Assembly: GCF_018320785.1 (NCBI RefSeq)
Contig: NC_054881.1
Location: 29,032,947 to 29,096,946 of the forward strand
DNA length: 64,000 nucleotides
Origin: Cheilinus undulatus
Lineage: Eukaryota; Chordata; Actinopteri; Labriformes; Labridae
Reading direction: 5' to 3'
The translations under genes and the position numbers were made by a program. This document shows positions 12,253-27,400 of this stretch, one piece after another. The notes under the pieces are model-generated. The model was not told the DNA's origin and made no database searches. It saw nothing but the letters and a program-made list of their open reading frames with translations. Position 1 is the first letter of the stretch; each line of letters starts with the position of its first letter.

Positions 12253-12705
12253 AATAAATGCACATAGTTCACTTTTCTTACAGCAATAATCAAAGCAAGC
12301 AATATTTCTGTATGACTTATGTTATATCAGGTATTCTAATGTGTTAACCACTAAACTGTGACATAGTTGTAACATTTATGCTGCTTTTGTCTTCTGGGAC
12401 TGCATGCAATATTGTTGTTGTTCTATAATTGTGCCTTTAAGCCATAATTTTTCTACTAATGCAGAGAAACATTGTGACTTTTCTTTTAAAACGTGTGCCA
12501 TTTTTTTCAATATAAATTATATTGATGAACTAAATCAATTGTTTCTTAAAACTGTTGCGGTCAGTTTGGTATCAGTGTTAATTCCTAATCAGCTTAGTCT
12601 ATATTCTATATATCTTGAATCATATCAAAGTTTCTTACAGTATATGCAATCATGTGATGATAAAGCTACTGTTAAATGTCCTTATGGTGATGTTAATGAA
12701 ATAAA
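12253..12705 (+). terminator. stbd1: candidate stbd1 poly(A) signals
   Basis: AATAAA occurs at 12253-12258 and again at 12700-12705, giving 3' UTRs of about 0.75 or 1.2 kb. Which one is used cannot be told from sequence. Confidence 0.4.
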
Positions 12706-13105
12706 GAAATCTGTCACGTCTGAGAATGTGTTTCTCTCACATGTTACAACATTTACTTTTTATATGGAGGATGTTTATATTTTGTTTTAACATATATAAT
12801 ATAAGCTATTCCTTTTTTATGAAAACAAACTATTTTAATAGAAAGATATTTAAATCTTAATACATTTTCAGTAACAGCTTTTTAATGTGTGGTCCAATGC
12901 ATCCCGGAAAGCCTGGAAAACAGGTGACCAATTTTTGAACACGTGAGAGCTCCCTAAAACAGAAAGCACGTTCACTTAAGAGGTTGAAATGTGTTCTTAA
13001 TCATATGCAACACTGACAATATTAATAGACCAAAGCATTAAGAAGAGGTTTCATGCTAGCTTTAGACCTGAAAAATACAAGGACTGATGCATTTGGTAAT
13101 CTTTG

Positions 13106-13106
<1 letters not shown>

Positions 13107-13141
<35 letters not shown>
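13107..13141. repeat. (TA)n microsatellite
   Basis: An uninterrupted TA run of about 35 bases. Confidence 0.95.
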
Positions 13142-13144
<3 letters not shown>

Positions 13145-15394
13145 TTATTTAGAAAAAAGAAAGAAAATTAGGTTATGAATGTCCAAATAATTTTGGATTA
13201 GATTAAGTGCCATACATTTGCATTATTCTGTAATGAATTTGTCATCGTTTTTACAAATGTAAAAGCTCATTTTTATAACCACAGGCTGCACATCTTTTTG
13301 AACCAGTCTTCCACTGAAAGGAACACGGTGGTGTATGATGGTGTGCATGATGTGGCCTGTCATATCATTTAAACTGAAAATGTATATTTTTATACAGTTT
13401 AAAACATTTTAAAGACCTGCAATTATTCAGATTGTTAAACTTAAATATAGAGCAGACCTTTTGCAACGGTCTGTTATAATAGAAGGGACTTCTATCAAAC
13501 AGCACCCTTATAATATGACTGCTTGGCAAATATGAAAAAGTTCTGCTGATATTAAAATGTTACGGACAGCTTACGCAAATTCTGGATGTCCATAAGGCAC
13601 AATGATAGACCCTGAAGTTAGCATTAGTGACATACGTACAAAGCTGGGTGAAGCAGAGACTTCAGTTTGGACAACGTGTGTATGTGCACGTTTGTGTGTG
13701 TATTAAATGTGTGGATCTCCATTCCAACGTTATATTTTTTTAATGAATATGATTCATAATTCAGTGTGGTAGCTCTGCGCTACTATTTTTAAATCAGGGG
13801 AGCCATCATGTTCAGCTGATGTGCTGCAGCTGTCTTAATTTCTGTGAATCATTAACTTCAGTTGCAACAATCAAATAACACAAATAGACCTAGTCCCAAA
13901 GGTACCTGAAACCTTTTTGAATCAGTTCCTGACCTAAATCTTTTTATTTCAATGATTGTATTCTGAACTTAAATCCAAGACCATGACCTTGTTTTTAGTC
14001 CAGCTGGCTCAAAGGTGGTTCACGCAGTGCAAGCATCGTTAGCAGGAGTATTTTCATGCCAGCTTGTCAGTTCCACTCATCGACCCACTGAAGGTGACTC
14101 TGCAGCACGTGAAAAGAAGCTGCTCTTTATCTTCCAGTCCTCGGACTTGTTAAGGGGAGTAGTTCCCACTCACATATGCAAAAGAAAATATTCTGTCTGT
14201 AACTGATTGTTTGCATGACAGTGAGCTGGAACGTTATGTGTAATAATTTCATTAGATATTAATGGCAAACAGTGGAATTTAGATTAAGTCATGCACACTA
14301 ATGAGCCACAAAGGACTTTAAATGTCATAATATTTAGTGTGAATGAACAATAAGGCTTATTGTGAATAAACACACAACAACAAACACTTTGAAACTCATA
14401 GGGCTGTAAACAAAGACATGGTTCAGTAATACAGAAAACAGAAGCATGCCCTCAGTGTAAACCTGACATGAAATTTGATCCATGCTGTCTTTCCACATTT
14501 GGAAGACCCCTTCCAACAAAGTGACCATTGCTTTTGGAAGCCTCCCCTTGGGAACCATATAATATCATGAGCCTCTTGGGCAAACAAGGCCTCAGGGAGT
14601 AACTTAGAATTGGGGTCAGCAGAACCCTGTTCACCTGAAAGTCCTAGATATCTGGTCTTTTAGATTTCAAAACAGGAGTTCAGAGAACTGTTTGCCCTAG
14701 TGCAGGGAGCCAAATATAACAACAGATGACATTATCTAGGGGCCCTGTTTGTCAGCCAAAGCCTTTGATGATATTAATGCTTCTGATTCTGGGAAATTCA
14801 TGATAAACATGAGGACTAAAGGTTTTCAAAATGATTTCTAAAGAAACACCAGTGGAAAACAGAACATATTGCTAATATTTGGGGCAATGTTTATTTGATC
14901 AGGGGTCAAGTTTGTTTGTTTTGTTTTGTGTAAATGCAGCAAACTCCTTTTACTGGTGCTAATGTGGGAGCTAGGGGTGGTCACTTTCTTAGGTTGAAGG
15001 TAAACCTTTATTTAGACACAAGACTTAACAACTGACACCAGATACTGTGCCTATTTATGAATCTTGTCAACTCACTATGGGTCTTGCTACAACACATTTA
15101 CATACAAACACACCATTTGTCAAACACCTCAACAGTTAAGCTACTGAGGGACCTATGTGGGATCTCTGTTAAGGCAAATGACTTAACGCTGTGTCATTGG
15201 TCTAATGTGGAGACATCCCACTGTCAGGCCATTCACATTTTGTCAAAGCCAAAGAGAGCTGTCAAATCAACACCACGCTTGATTATCTTGAAGAGAAGTA
15301 AAAAGTATTAACCACCTTGGATGTTTTACCTTTTGACTAATCTTATAATTGAATTATGGTCAATATAATTATAATTATATAATTAAAGAAAATG

Positions 15395-16065
15395 ACAAAA
15401 ATAACCCTCTTTGATATCAGAGTGGAAACAGAGTTCTAAAAAGCAATGCCAGTTAAACAAAAATATGTGAGATAAAAGAAGTGACTGCATGAATATTAAC
15501 CCCCCTCAAAGTCAGCTGTAATCACAGCACTGAGTCTGTGTGGATCAGTCTCAATTAGGCTTGCAAAGCATGATGCTTCACAGTGGGGATGGTGTCTTTG
15601 TGGTGATGTGCAGACTTTGGTGTCCACCATACATAGCACCTTGTCTGATTGTGAAAAAGCCCCATATTGGTCTCATCAGACCAAAGACCTGTCTTCCAAC
15701 TGACCATGAAGTCTCCCCTCATACCTTTTGGCGAACTCTCTTTAAGGTTGAATGAGTTCTTTACAACAATGGCTTTCTCTCCCATAAAACTTTGACTGGT
15801 GAAGAACCCAGGCAACAGTCTTTGTATGCAGAGTCTCTCCCATCTCGGCTGCTGAAGCTTGTGACTCATTCAGAGTACTCATAGGTGTTTTGGTGGTTAA
15901 ACTATTGAAGTGTCATCCCAATATTAATACTTAAGTTGTACATTTTCATGCAATTAACTACTAAAACAATGGGACTGTTACTAAAATAAAGTTAAACAAC
16001 TCTGTGTTATTTCCTTTCCCTTTGGGGTAAATCTGACGTTTAATTATTTCCAATACTTATACATT
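15395..16065 (-). mobile_element. degenerate Tc1-like transposon
   Basis: A minus-strand frame at about 15560-15860 contains LWSDETNMGLF and KDTIPTVKH, both typical of the first catalytic region of Tc1 transposases. The rest of the transposase has decayed and no clear terminal repeats remain. Limits are approximate. Confidence 0.7.
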
Positions 16066-16274
16066 GCAACATGCTTTTCATAACTACTAAAGAGGGATAT
16101 TTTGTATGGACACCTGTGGCAGAGTCAGGGGTTTTCTGGAATAATGGCATAAAGAGACAAATGCAGAGTTGAGAAACACACTTTGTAGAGATTTAGTTCT
16201 TGGCCATCCATCCTACTGGCAAGAAGTCAGTAACTCAGTGGATAACTTCATTGATGATGCAGAAGTGTTTAACA

Positions 16275-16306
<32 letters not shown>

Positions 16307-18089
16307 TATTCGACTGGAAAAATGAGCAAAATAATCCAAGCAGGGATCACTGTGAAACAGGCAAGATTTTAATATATTAAACACATTGAAATACATCTAA
16401 AAAAAACAACAACTTTGAAACACTTTGTACAAGGGCATGATTGAAAAACCTGCTCCCAAGGTTTGGAATGGCAGTGGCAGACCTTAGACAACTGACTCCT
16501 TATACAGTTGAATTAACACTGAATACTTAACTACTGCCAAATAACTCCAACACTGAGGACCATTTAACTCAGAATGGAGTTAAAATTACTTTCTGGGGGT
16601 TAAAACCAACTATGAAATGTTTAACTTTGAGAATCTAACACTCCTAGTTTTGCTGTGTGTAAAGCAATCTTGAGATATCATGTTCACAAGCATGGGACAC
16701 ACATGCACCCCATGATCTTCATTTTTAAATCTATGATCAGTTCATCTTTCAGTAATAGGGAATATTTATGCAATGTTTGAAGAAAATCCCTATGGTTCCA
16801 AAGATACTGCATTCAATAATGGCCTTGATAGCATGGGAAGACTGTAAGTACCATAAGACCTCAACCCTTGACTGGACTTGAAAATTTCAATTTCATCTTT
16901 GAGTTAGGGTTAACATTTGTGCACAGACTGAAGAAATTATGTTAGTGCATTCTTAAGCCACAGATTTACAGAAAAAGGCTTTACTTGTCTTCCCTCAGAA
17001 AAACCACAATCTGCCCTACTTGAATTCCCCTGGTTATTCATTTCTTTATTTTTTAAGGATTCCCTTGAGCTTTGATAAAGCACTACTACTTTTAAGTAGG
17101 GCTTTGCCCCATGCAAGACAAAACTTTAAATTAGCTTGGCAAGTGAAGAGCAATAAAAACCTGTCTCTAGGGTTTTAAGGTTCCTTCTTTCCCAGATCAG
17201 CAGTTTGTTGCCCGGTAGACTGAAACACACAGTGACACCCAGCCCACAGTGGATTGGCAAGTGTAAAATTCCCTTCAACTTAAGTCTGCTGTCTCCTCTT
17301 ACAGAAGGCAAGTAGACAGACAGCATACAGCTTTACTCTTGAACTTTGGCCTGGGGAGATTGCATGACAATATCAAAGTGTTTGAATGTGTGTTCATACT
17401 TCCTGTGCTCTGACTGTTTGTTACCTCTTTCTGTCCTTGATTCATCCCACTCTCTGTGCCAAATCAAGCTGCTTTATTCCTGGTGAGGGGGAAAATAAAA
17501 AAGGATAAATCCTGTCTATTAATAGCAAAAAGGATTAATTTTTGTTGCTCAGTGGCTTCAGAAAAGTAGGCTGTAAGAAACACTCAAACATTTAATAAAG
17601 TTGCTAATTTTCAGTTAATCAGAAATGTGATCAGGGGTTGTTTGAAACACACAAAAAGGAGGGTTGTGTTTCGGGTGTGCCACACAGGCAGGCTATTTAT
17701 AAAGCATACCAGTCCTCATTCCTGTTCATGCTGTAGGATCTTTCAGTGACCTTCACTGAAGACTGTGGAGCCTGCTGACTATGCTGCACAACCAAAATGG
17801 GAGGAGCAATGATGGAGGGTTAAAATGGAGCAGAAGGGGTTTTAGCTATTAAACCTAGCAGCAATATGTTTGTCATTCAGGAGCATTATTCTATACAGAA
17901 CATCAAACCATCTGCAATTCAGATCTGACAAGGAAAAAACAATACTAACTTGTTCTAAAACATCATTTTTAACTATACCATATCCATGTTATTTTTGTTT
18001 GGGATTTCAACTGTGTTTTATCCCTTCAATTGTTAGCTTTTTTCCAAATTCCCTCGTTGTCTTTGTGTGATTAATCACCCCTTCTGACT
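16066..18089. other. gene-poor spacer with poly-A run
   Basis: A run of 26 A lies at 16277-16302. A stretch rich in TTAACTC and TTAACAC words at about 16500-16640 looks like an old repeat. I see no exon. Confidence 0.4.
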
Positions 18090-21000
18090 CACCTAAAATG
18101 CACATTCACACTTTGCATCTCAAAGTGCACGATAACTTCTATAAAATCTGGGTCAGAAGCAAACCTAGCCTTTCTGGAACCATGCCATGGAGGGACAGCC
18201 TTTCACCAGTGATGTCATTTGTAGCTGTCCCTGCGGACACTGCAGTTGGAGCTGAATGCAGTATGCGTGTGGGTGAGTAGATGTAACAGTGCAGTTCCCC
18301 TGTATGTGAAATGTGGGTGAGAAGAGAGCTTGGGAGGAGAGAAGGACAGGCAGAATGAGATTAAAACTGCACATGGCCGCATACATAATGCAAGCAAATC
18401 TGGAGGAGCTTTGAGTTTAGGCTTTCTAAAAGAGGTCAGGGTATGAAATATTTACATATTCATACATTTTGTCCTCCATAATGCCTCTGTGTACCATTAT
18501 ACAATGTATGAGTGCATCTGATCTGTATATCATTTTAACTGAAACCCGTTGGCTTTCCCCATGATATTTTTATTGTTTTTATTAGATATGCCCTGATGTA
18601 TTAAAGGCTTTTTACTTAAATCCTTGACTCGAGCGAGTGTGCCTGAAGATTGCCCCAGTGGCCCTGTTTTTTGATATTTACTCCTCATTCTTCAAGAGCA
18701 CCTGGCTTCAATTTGGAGTTTACCACAGAACGAGAGCACACGGTACTTCTCCCCGTTTTTGCTAAAATTTTAACTGACTTGTTTTACAAAAAAACACATA
18801 AATCACGCCAAATATATTCTGTAGGTCGAGATAGAAGCCCAAGATAACAAAGATATCAATTTTATTCGTGGAATCTTTCCTGTAAACACCTGATGGGTTT
18901 TGATGATCAAAACAAAAATTTCTATGCATTATGAAATGAAATCCACAATGGCAAAATGAAAAAAATGCTGTGTAAAAGGGTGTGATAATGAGATGGGCTG
19001 TGCATGCAAAGCTTATTGTTTGCCACCAAGCTACACTGAAGAATTATAAGACAACACTGACCCCTGGCTGTACTGTGAACTCACTGTGGCAAACTGGATC
19101 CTTGTCTGCCTTTTTAAAAAAATAAACCAATAAAGGTTGATATCAGTGACTGGAGCAAATGTAAGATAAACAGGGCTCTAACAAATAATCACATTAATTA
19201 CAAAGTTACTCTTCTGCCCTGTTAAGACACTTCTTTTTTGTAGTTTTAGGTTTTATTTTGTGATAACTTTGGCTGCGACAAATCCCTGGTCATGATATCT
19301 GGGGAGGATGTGTGTTTTTCATGATCATTTAAATTTTTTGAATTACAAAAAAAGCCGTCGTATTTTGACTGTCAGAAAAATTTGCTCTCAGTTACTGTTA
19401 ACAAAAATATTGCTCTATTGCCCTCCATTATAACCACATTGAAAGCCTCTTAAAACTACAGGAAAAATATTTTGCCTGTGATTTCCTGTTTGTCTGCAGA
19501 AAACTCCATGTAGTAGTTTAAAGTTTAAAAAAATCCTAATATGTTGCACTTTTATGGCCTTCCCCACTCACCTCTGTGGTGGGCCTTTGAGCTGAATTGG
19601 TAAGCCTATGAAGTAATGGCTACAAACCAGTGTTATAAATTGTATTATCTTTTAATTATTTCTAATGTCTGACTAATGATGTACTAGTGTTTGAATAGTT
19701 TCAGTGTCCTGCAAGAGGTTTATAAAATGGATGGATGGATAGTTTCAGTGTAAAATTATTTTTTATGAGTGTGTCTGTTTGTGACCAAATCAGAGACAGT
19801 TAAGTCCTCATAGAAAAGAAGCAATGTAGCAAGCCAAATCTCAAACCTGTATTATTTTATCCCATGTCCAGAGCAGTGTAAATTCAATATTTTGATCATT
19901 TTATGCATTTATACTGAAGGTAGGACTTCAAATTTTATCTTTTTTTTCTTTTTTTTTTTTTAACTAATATATAGTTTCCTGCTCTGTTCATGTCTTTGTA
20001 GCACAGAGATAAAAAAATACTCCCAAACCTATCTTCACTACATGACATTTTTATCAGAATGGCCCCTGCACGTAACACCAGCATCTTTTCCACATTTCTT
20101 AACACAGTCCAGTGCAAGGTAAACAAGAAAACAAAGGACACAAGGCTGAGACAGAGTTGTTGTTGATGCAGGTGCAGCCATTCTTCAAAGACAAGAGAAA
20201 TGTTGCTCATGATCAGAGTTAAAGTTGATAATGACATGCATAAAGAGAAAGTGATAATAACAACAACATAGAAAAAAATGTCATTAGAATATTTAATTTA
20301 TGTGTTTTTCAAGTGGTTTATGGTCAAAACAGGCATCTAAAGGGTAATTTTTTTAATTTGACTGAAAAAATCATGATCCCCCCAGTAAAGGAAACAAGAC
20401 AAAAATAATATAAAAAAAAAGTCCTATCATAATTTAACTGCTTTTTAACTGACTTAAAAAAATTTGCAGTAAATGAGTGAGTTTTTCTTCTTTTTATTTG
20501 CCATCAATTTTCATAATTGGTCCCTTTCAACAACCATTGGTTAAACCACTGCAGCCTCTTCCTACAGCAATAGTGATGCAAAATAAGGACACTGCTGAAC
20601 CTTGATTTCTCATTTTACTTTACACAAAAAACACAAATGGCTCAGCCCTAAAAATAACATTTAAAACTCTTCATGTTAAACATAAGAACAAAATTGTGTT
20701 GATGACACCCTGAGTGTTAACAAACACTTCTGAAAAAACATGAAATCAAATATGCAGGTTCATAGTACAGGCAGTTTAATCATCCAGTATCTTAGCGAGT
20801 AATATACTTTACATTTATAATTGAACATTTAAAAAATGAATAGTTAACTACAAAATAAGTTAAGAAATGAAACAGAATACACAGATTTCTTTCTTTCAGT
20901 TAAAACTGCATGAGGTATTTCCAGTTATTCCCATGGGTCCTTCAATATTCCAGAATGTTCTTTTTTGTAAAATAAACCAGTTATCCCTCACTCTTGTGAG

Positions 21001-21289
21001 TATAGACTGTTCTTTGGTAAACTGAAATTACTGAAGTACAAATGTTAAGACAAAGCTGTGATTTAGTGCTTTTTGAACATACAGAGACAAACGTTAAGTC
21101 TCAAGTTTAAAAAAAAAGCGATTGTCCTCAAAGATTGTATATGCTTTTAAGTTTAAGATTTTAACAGAGCTATATTATTTTATCCTTTGAAAAAATTAAA
21201 TGACACACTGACACAGTGGACTTACTCTTTGCATTCCCTCATTAATGTGAGCTAAATTTCAATCTAAAAACCTTATTTTGCTGCTTTTT

Positions 21290-21480
21290 TAAAAAATATA
21301 TTTAGAATTCTGGGCTTTTCATGCCTTTATTCACATAGAAGGGGGAGTAGATAGAGTCAAAAACAGAGGTGAGAGAGTGAGGAATGACGTGTGAGAAAGT
21401 GACACAGGCCAGACTTCAACACAGGCTGTGTGCCCATGGTGGTCAAGCCCCTAGGCCTGATCCAGTGTTCAGTCACTGTG
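21290..21480 (-). mobile_element. tRNA-derived SINE-like repeat
   Basis: On the minus strand it starts near GGGCTTGACCACCATGGG and ends with AATAAAGGCATGAAAAGCCC, matching the body and tail of the repeat at 28478-28657. It lies immediately 3' of the stop codon of the flippase copy A, so it may contribute its poly(A) signal. Confidence 0.6.
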
Positions 21481-21498
21481 CACATCTGGTGATGGGCT

Positions 21499-24400
21499 CT
21501 ATAGCTCCTCTTTGATGGTACGGTAATGTTGGGGCAGGTTCTCTACCAAAGGAGAGTCTGTCTGGGTGAACAGGGCTGGTCGACTCCTCCGTAGTTTCTG
21601 CAGGAACTTGCGAGATGTCACCAGATCACCATATCCCTGGGTGTGTGAGAAGGCGTAGCTAGAACGAGTGCTGATACGTCTGACCAGTGGGCGGCAAGGT
21701 GCAGGAGCTGGTAATGCCTCATTCTGCATTTTATATCTCACCTGGAAGAGGGAGGGATAAGATGTTACCATCATTTTTTACCCTGTTTCTGTGCAATTGC
21801 TTATTTATGAAGCTCCATATATAATTTGACACGTCATTTTGTTCAATTTTTCATTATCATGATAAATCATACACAGAACCCATATAACAATTATGAATGA
21901 TAAGCCATCTTATGGCTTAGATAATTGAGGCTTTGTCTTAAAATATCAGGTGGCAGAAAAGTGCTCCAAATCCAGTCATTTATTATTTAATTAACTTTGT
22001 AGACATTTCCCCCTTGTATCTCCTACCCATGTCCGTCATTGTGAGTGTCTTTGTGTGTAACTCAAAGTACCTGGCTGGATCACACACCTGTATTCCATCC
22101 ACTCATCTGCCTCAGCAGCCACTCTACTAAATTATATACAGTTGAAACCAGAAGTTTACATACACTGTATAAAAAGGCACATAACCTTTTTTTTCTCACC
22201 GTCTAACATTAAATCAGATTAAACTTTTCCTGTTTTTGGTCAATTAGGATTACCAAAATTATTTCTATTTGCTAAATGCCAGAATAATGAGAGAGATCAT
22301 GTTTTAGACAATTATTTATTATTTTCTTGAGAGTCAGAAGTTTACATACATTTCATTAGTATTTGGTAGCATTGCCTTTAAACTGTATGACTTGGGTCAA
22401 ATGTTTTGGATATGCTTCCACAAGCTTCTCACAATAGTTTGCAGGAATTTTGGCCCTTTCCTCCTGGCAGAACTGGTGTAACTGAGCCAAGTTTGTAGGC
22501 CGCCTTGCTCGCACATGCCTTTTCAGCTCTGCCCATAAATTTTCAATGGGATTGAGATCAGGGCTTTTAGATGGCCACTCCAAAACATTGACTTTGTTAT
22601 CCTTAAGCCACTTTGTAACCAGTTTGGCAGTATGCTTAGGGTCATTGTCCATTTGGAAAACCCATTTGCGCCCAAGCTTTAACTTCCTGGCTGATGTCTT
22701 GAGATGTTGCTTCAGTATTTCCACATAATGTTCTTTCCTCATGATGCCATCTATTTTGTGAAGTGCACCAGTCCCTCCTGAGGCAAAACAATCCCACAAC
22801 ATGATGCTGCAACCCCCATGTTTCACAGTTGGGATGGTGTTCTCAGGCTTGCAAGATTCCCCCTTTTTTCTCCAAATGGAACAATGGTCATTATGGCCAA
22901 AAAGTTCAATTTTAGTTTCATCAGACCACAGAGCATGTCTCCAAAAATTAAGGTCTTTGTCCCTGTGTGCATTTGCAAACTGTAATCTGGCTTTTTTATG
23001 TTTCTTTTGGAGTAATGGCTTCTTCCTGGTAGAGTGGCCTTTCTGCCCATGTTGGTACAGGACTCGTTTGACTGTTGATAATGAAACACTCTTACCAGCT
23101 TCAGCCAGCATCTTCACAAGGTCTTTTGCTTTTGTTCTTGGGTTGAGATGCACTTTTCGGACCAAAGCACGTTCATCTCTGGGACACAGAACCCGTCTCC
23201 TTCCTGAGCGGTATAATGGCTGGACATTCCCATGGTGTTTATACTTGCGTATAATTGTTTGAACAGATGAACGTGGCACCTTCAGGCATCTGGAAATTGC
23301 ACCCAAGGATGAAACAGACTTGTGCAAGTCCACAATTCTCTTCCTGATATCTTGGCTGGTTTCTTTTGATTTTCCCATGATGTTACACAAAGAAGCAGTG
23401 TGTTTCAGGTGTGCCTTAAAATACATCCACAGGTGTGCCTCTAATTAACTCAAATGTTGTCAATAAACCTACCAGAGGCTTCCAAAGACATGACATCATC
23501 ATCTGGGCTTTCCCAAAATGTTTAAAGGCATAGTAATCTTAGTGTATGTAAACTTCTGACTTTGAAGAAAGTAATAAAAAATTGTCTAAAAAATCCTTTT
23601 CTCATTATTGGGGCATTTAGCAAATAGAAATAATTTAGGTAATTCTTATTGACCAAAAACAGGAAAAGTTTAATCTGATTTAATGTTAGACGGTGAGAAA
23701 AAAAAAAGTTTATGTGCCTTTTTATATAGTGTATGTAAACTTCTGGTTTCAACTGTATCTACTTCAGTGTTTTAGTAAGGCCAGGCTGATTGTCAGTGTA
23801 GGAATGCTAATTTTAAAGTATTATTTGCCATGCTTTATCATTCAGAGGCTCAGTATCTTAATCCATATAAAATTCAGAGACATTAAAGATGGTTCCACAG
23901 TCATCGTTATGCATTTTCTCACCTTGTCACTGATTGTTGGTCGGAGCTGAATGAGAAAAAAGCGCAAAGCCACCACAGGCAGAATACAGAGAAGAGAAGT
24001 CAAAAAAATGGTCAGCCATGCGATTGGCTGGTTCAGAGTGTTCCTTGCTGTACCTGCAGTTAGAAAAAGACATCAGATCAAAAGTCAGAATCATGTATTA
24101 ATGAGTTTCATATTACTTAACCTGGATTATTTTATGAGGCTGAATCTACACTTACCAATAAAGGGGAAAGTGGAGGTAAAGATGATAAACATGCCATTGC
24201 TGTACATGGCGAATGTGATGATAAAATAAGCAGTCAGACTCCCCCATACAAAGAACTGGTTTATTGCTGTCCAATAATGAGTGTCCAGACACAGCTGAAA
24301 ACATAATTTAAAGAAAAAAGTATTATTGTAATCCTGTTAAAATATTCTTATATAACATCTATAATACAATTATTCGAGTTGATTGCTAATGCAAATATTA

Positions 24401-27400
24401 GCATGTTCAGTCATGTTCTGCTTATTATGTCTCTATATATATGCTTTATGCAACATTAGCATAGTCATAGTTGTTATGTTATATTGGCAACATGCTGTAT
24501 TAGCTTGATCAGGGACCTCAGAATCCCAGTTCTGCTTTTTGCAGATGATGTGGTTCTGTTGGCTCCAGCAGGCATTGCAAGGGTTTGAAACTGAATTTGA
24601 AGCAGTTGTGATGAAATTCAGCATTTCCAAGTCCAAATCCATGGTTCTCTGTTGGAAAACAGTGGATTACTCACTCCAGGTGGGTAGTGAGTCTCTTCCT
24701 CAGGTGAAGGAGTTCAAATATCTTGGGGTCTTGTTCATGAGTGAGGGTAAAAGGGAGTGTGAGATTGATAGGTGGATTAGTGCAGTGTCAGCAGTACTGC
24801 GAGCATTGTGCCCAACCATTGGGGCAAAGAGGGAGCTGAGCCGAAAGGCAAAGTTCTCCATCTTCTGATCAGTCTACCTCCTAACCCTCATCTATGGTCA
24901 TGAACACTGGGTAATGACTAAAAGAATGAGATCGCGGATACAAGCAGATGAAATGAGTTTTTTGCTGAAGGGTGGCTGGGCTCAGCTCAGAGATACGGTG
25001 ATGAGTTCAGACATCCAGAAGGAACTAGAGCTGCAGCTCATTCACATTGAAAGGAGGGTTAGAGATGATGCTTCTTGGGTGCCTTCCTGTGGAGGTCTTC
25101 TGGGCACATCCAGCTGGAAGGAGACTTTAGGGATGACCCAGAATGCACTGAAGAGAATATATACCCTGTCTGGTCTGGGAAAGGATACCAGACCCCAGGA
25201 TTTAACCAGTGTAGTGAAAAGCTAATGAACTTGCAGAGTACACCTTTTTTTTTCAAATGATTGATTCCTTGATTCATTGACTGTAAAAAATCCTGGTTAG
25301 CTTGCTCTGTCTTTTTAAAGCAGTACTCACCTGTAGATTTACCACAACCAGAAGACAGGTCTGTGCCAATAAAGCAAAGGACTGATAGTTAGCAATGTCC
25401 TTGCCATCATCTCGTACTGCGTCATTCATGGTGGCCCAGGGTATCAAGAAGAGGATGAGCGAGCTGAGGCAGCCGTGCACCAGACAGCGTACAAAGACCT
25501 TCTTACTGAAGGACTGATTTAAATGGCCTGGAGTGTAGAGCTGAGGATAATGACAGCTCCAGTCGTCATTCACATCCTAAAGAAGCAGAGAATAAAATAG
25601 ATGGATGAGTGGGCCTATGGGTACAGAGGCTACTGCAAGTGTTTACTGCACTGTAAACACTTGCAGTTGCTGAATGTGAGTGTCTGAGCCATTTTTCATA
25701 CCTGATCAAAGAGACCCAAGCCAAGGACTGGAAGTGCTGTGTATACTGTGTTGTACAAGGTGACAAACCAGTCATCGTACAGACTCTATAACCAAGAGTA
25801 GAAAAATACTCAACATACCCAAATGTTATCTTCAAACTCATGCAATCAAGGAAACAGTTTCTCACAGAGGTTTGCATATGTATTTTGAGATTGTAATTTT
25901 TAGTCTTTCCGAGCATGCATTGCTCAGTGTAGACATTAAATGTTTACTCTGATTTAAAGCTTCATGGACTTTTGAAATCATTCATCTCAAGGGATCATAT
26001 CACTTGTCACTTGACCTGGAGAATATCCTCACTAAGGAGTAAATTTTTCACAATGTGTTTGTGCTATTTATATTTCAATCTGCTGAGGACTACAGGGTAT
26101 GTGCAACATAAACTTTTACCTGTAAATCTCTTTTTTATCTTTTGTCCTTTAGCCTGTGACACTGGACTGTTGTCTGTTTTTGTGGTATTAACTTGTCGCA
26201 GCTAAGTTGCACTTTTGTCCATGACAAACTTCCCTCTTGGGACAATAAAGTTTTCTTTCAAGGGGTGTGACGAGACTTTCACGAGACGAGACAAGATTTG
26301 GCACACAAGACACAAGACGACATTTTACACTTTTTTTTAAATTTTGGAAAAAAAAATAAATGGGTGGATGATATGTCCTTTGAGTAAGTCTACGCTCATA
26401 CACGACCTAAATAAATGCTGTATTCTCCTTGCAGAGACTGCATGGGTTTCCAGCAGCAGCATTTATTTATTTATTTCAGACCGTTATGATGAACTTATTA
26501 TGCATTGGCGGATCATGTGCGGCCCCAAGTAGCGCACGTGGAGGAGGGGGTAGGGGTTGGAGCGGTGATCTGGGATCAACTCAGTTTCTTCATTAGCTGC
26601 CAAACAAACTATGTTAGAGATTTCAGGGCATTTTTGTGATCTTTTATAATTTCCACTTTGGTATTGTTTTATGTCAGGAGAGCTGATGCTCCTGGTGTCT
26701 GCGCAATATTGATTTCACAAGTTGGATTTTTCCTCAATGAGAAATCTTGTGGCACAAGATCTCGTCACATCCCTACTTTATCCTTATCCTTGATTCTTAT
26801 CATTTTCATTATCATTATGACCAGAGTCATGAGGAAGTGTAATTTCCATCTTTTAGCATGTGTGTTTAAGATCGAAGGCCATCTGCTCTCCTGCAATGTG
26901 GTAGAGTGAGCGTATGTGTTAGGAGAAGTGATGTAATTGAGGATGGGGGCAAACTAAAGCAAAAGGCACAACAGTTTTAGATTTTATAGAAAATTTGTAC
27001 ATATTTATGATTTTTTTTTATAGCACCAGTTTCAAACCAGTACATTCAAGAAATCTATGGAGAGGTATTAAGGACAATTGGAGCATGGAAATTAAGACAG
27101 ACACAAACACACACACACACACACACACTGCCAATTATAATAGGCATTGCATGTAAATGTATTGATGTATTTGTTCCTCACCTGTGCAGAGAAGCCGCAG
27201 AAGAAGGCATACCAGAATTGCACAAAGGTGAAGGTGAAGTTCTTGTAAAAGAAATAACGAAGAAACTTGCACATACGCAGGTAGGACCAGCGACCGTGCA
27301 CCAACAGGAGGCGCTGAAGATAACGGAACTGGGCAAAGGAGAAGTCGCTGGAGAGAACGGCCTGCATGCCCTCCTGACCGCTGATGCCCACACCTATATG

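Larger units (their letters stand above)
11529..15390. other. stbd1 3' region and gene-poor spacer
   Basis: The first 1.2 kb after the stop is A/T-rich and probably 3' UTR. The 128-codon open frame at 12404-12790 lies inside it, has biased composition and no family resemblance, so it is not called. From 12.8 to 15.4 kb I see only A/T-rich sequence and the TA microsatellite at 13107-13141. Confidence 0.45.

Noticed and set aside
12404-12790. 128-codon open frame downstream of stbd1
   Set aside because: It lies in the probable 3' UTR, has skewed A/T-rich composition, no domain and no splice partner; an AATAAA signal falls within it.
22801-23262. 153-codon plus-strand frame in the Tc1 element
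   Set aside because: It is the antisense shadow of the transposase.
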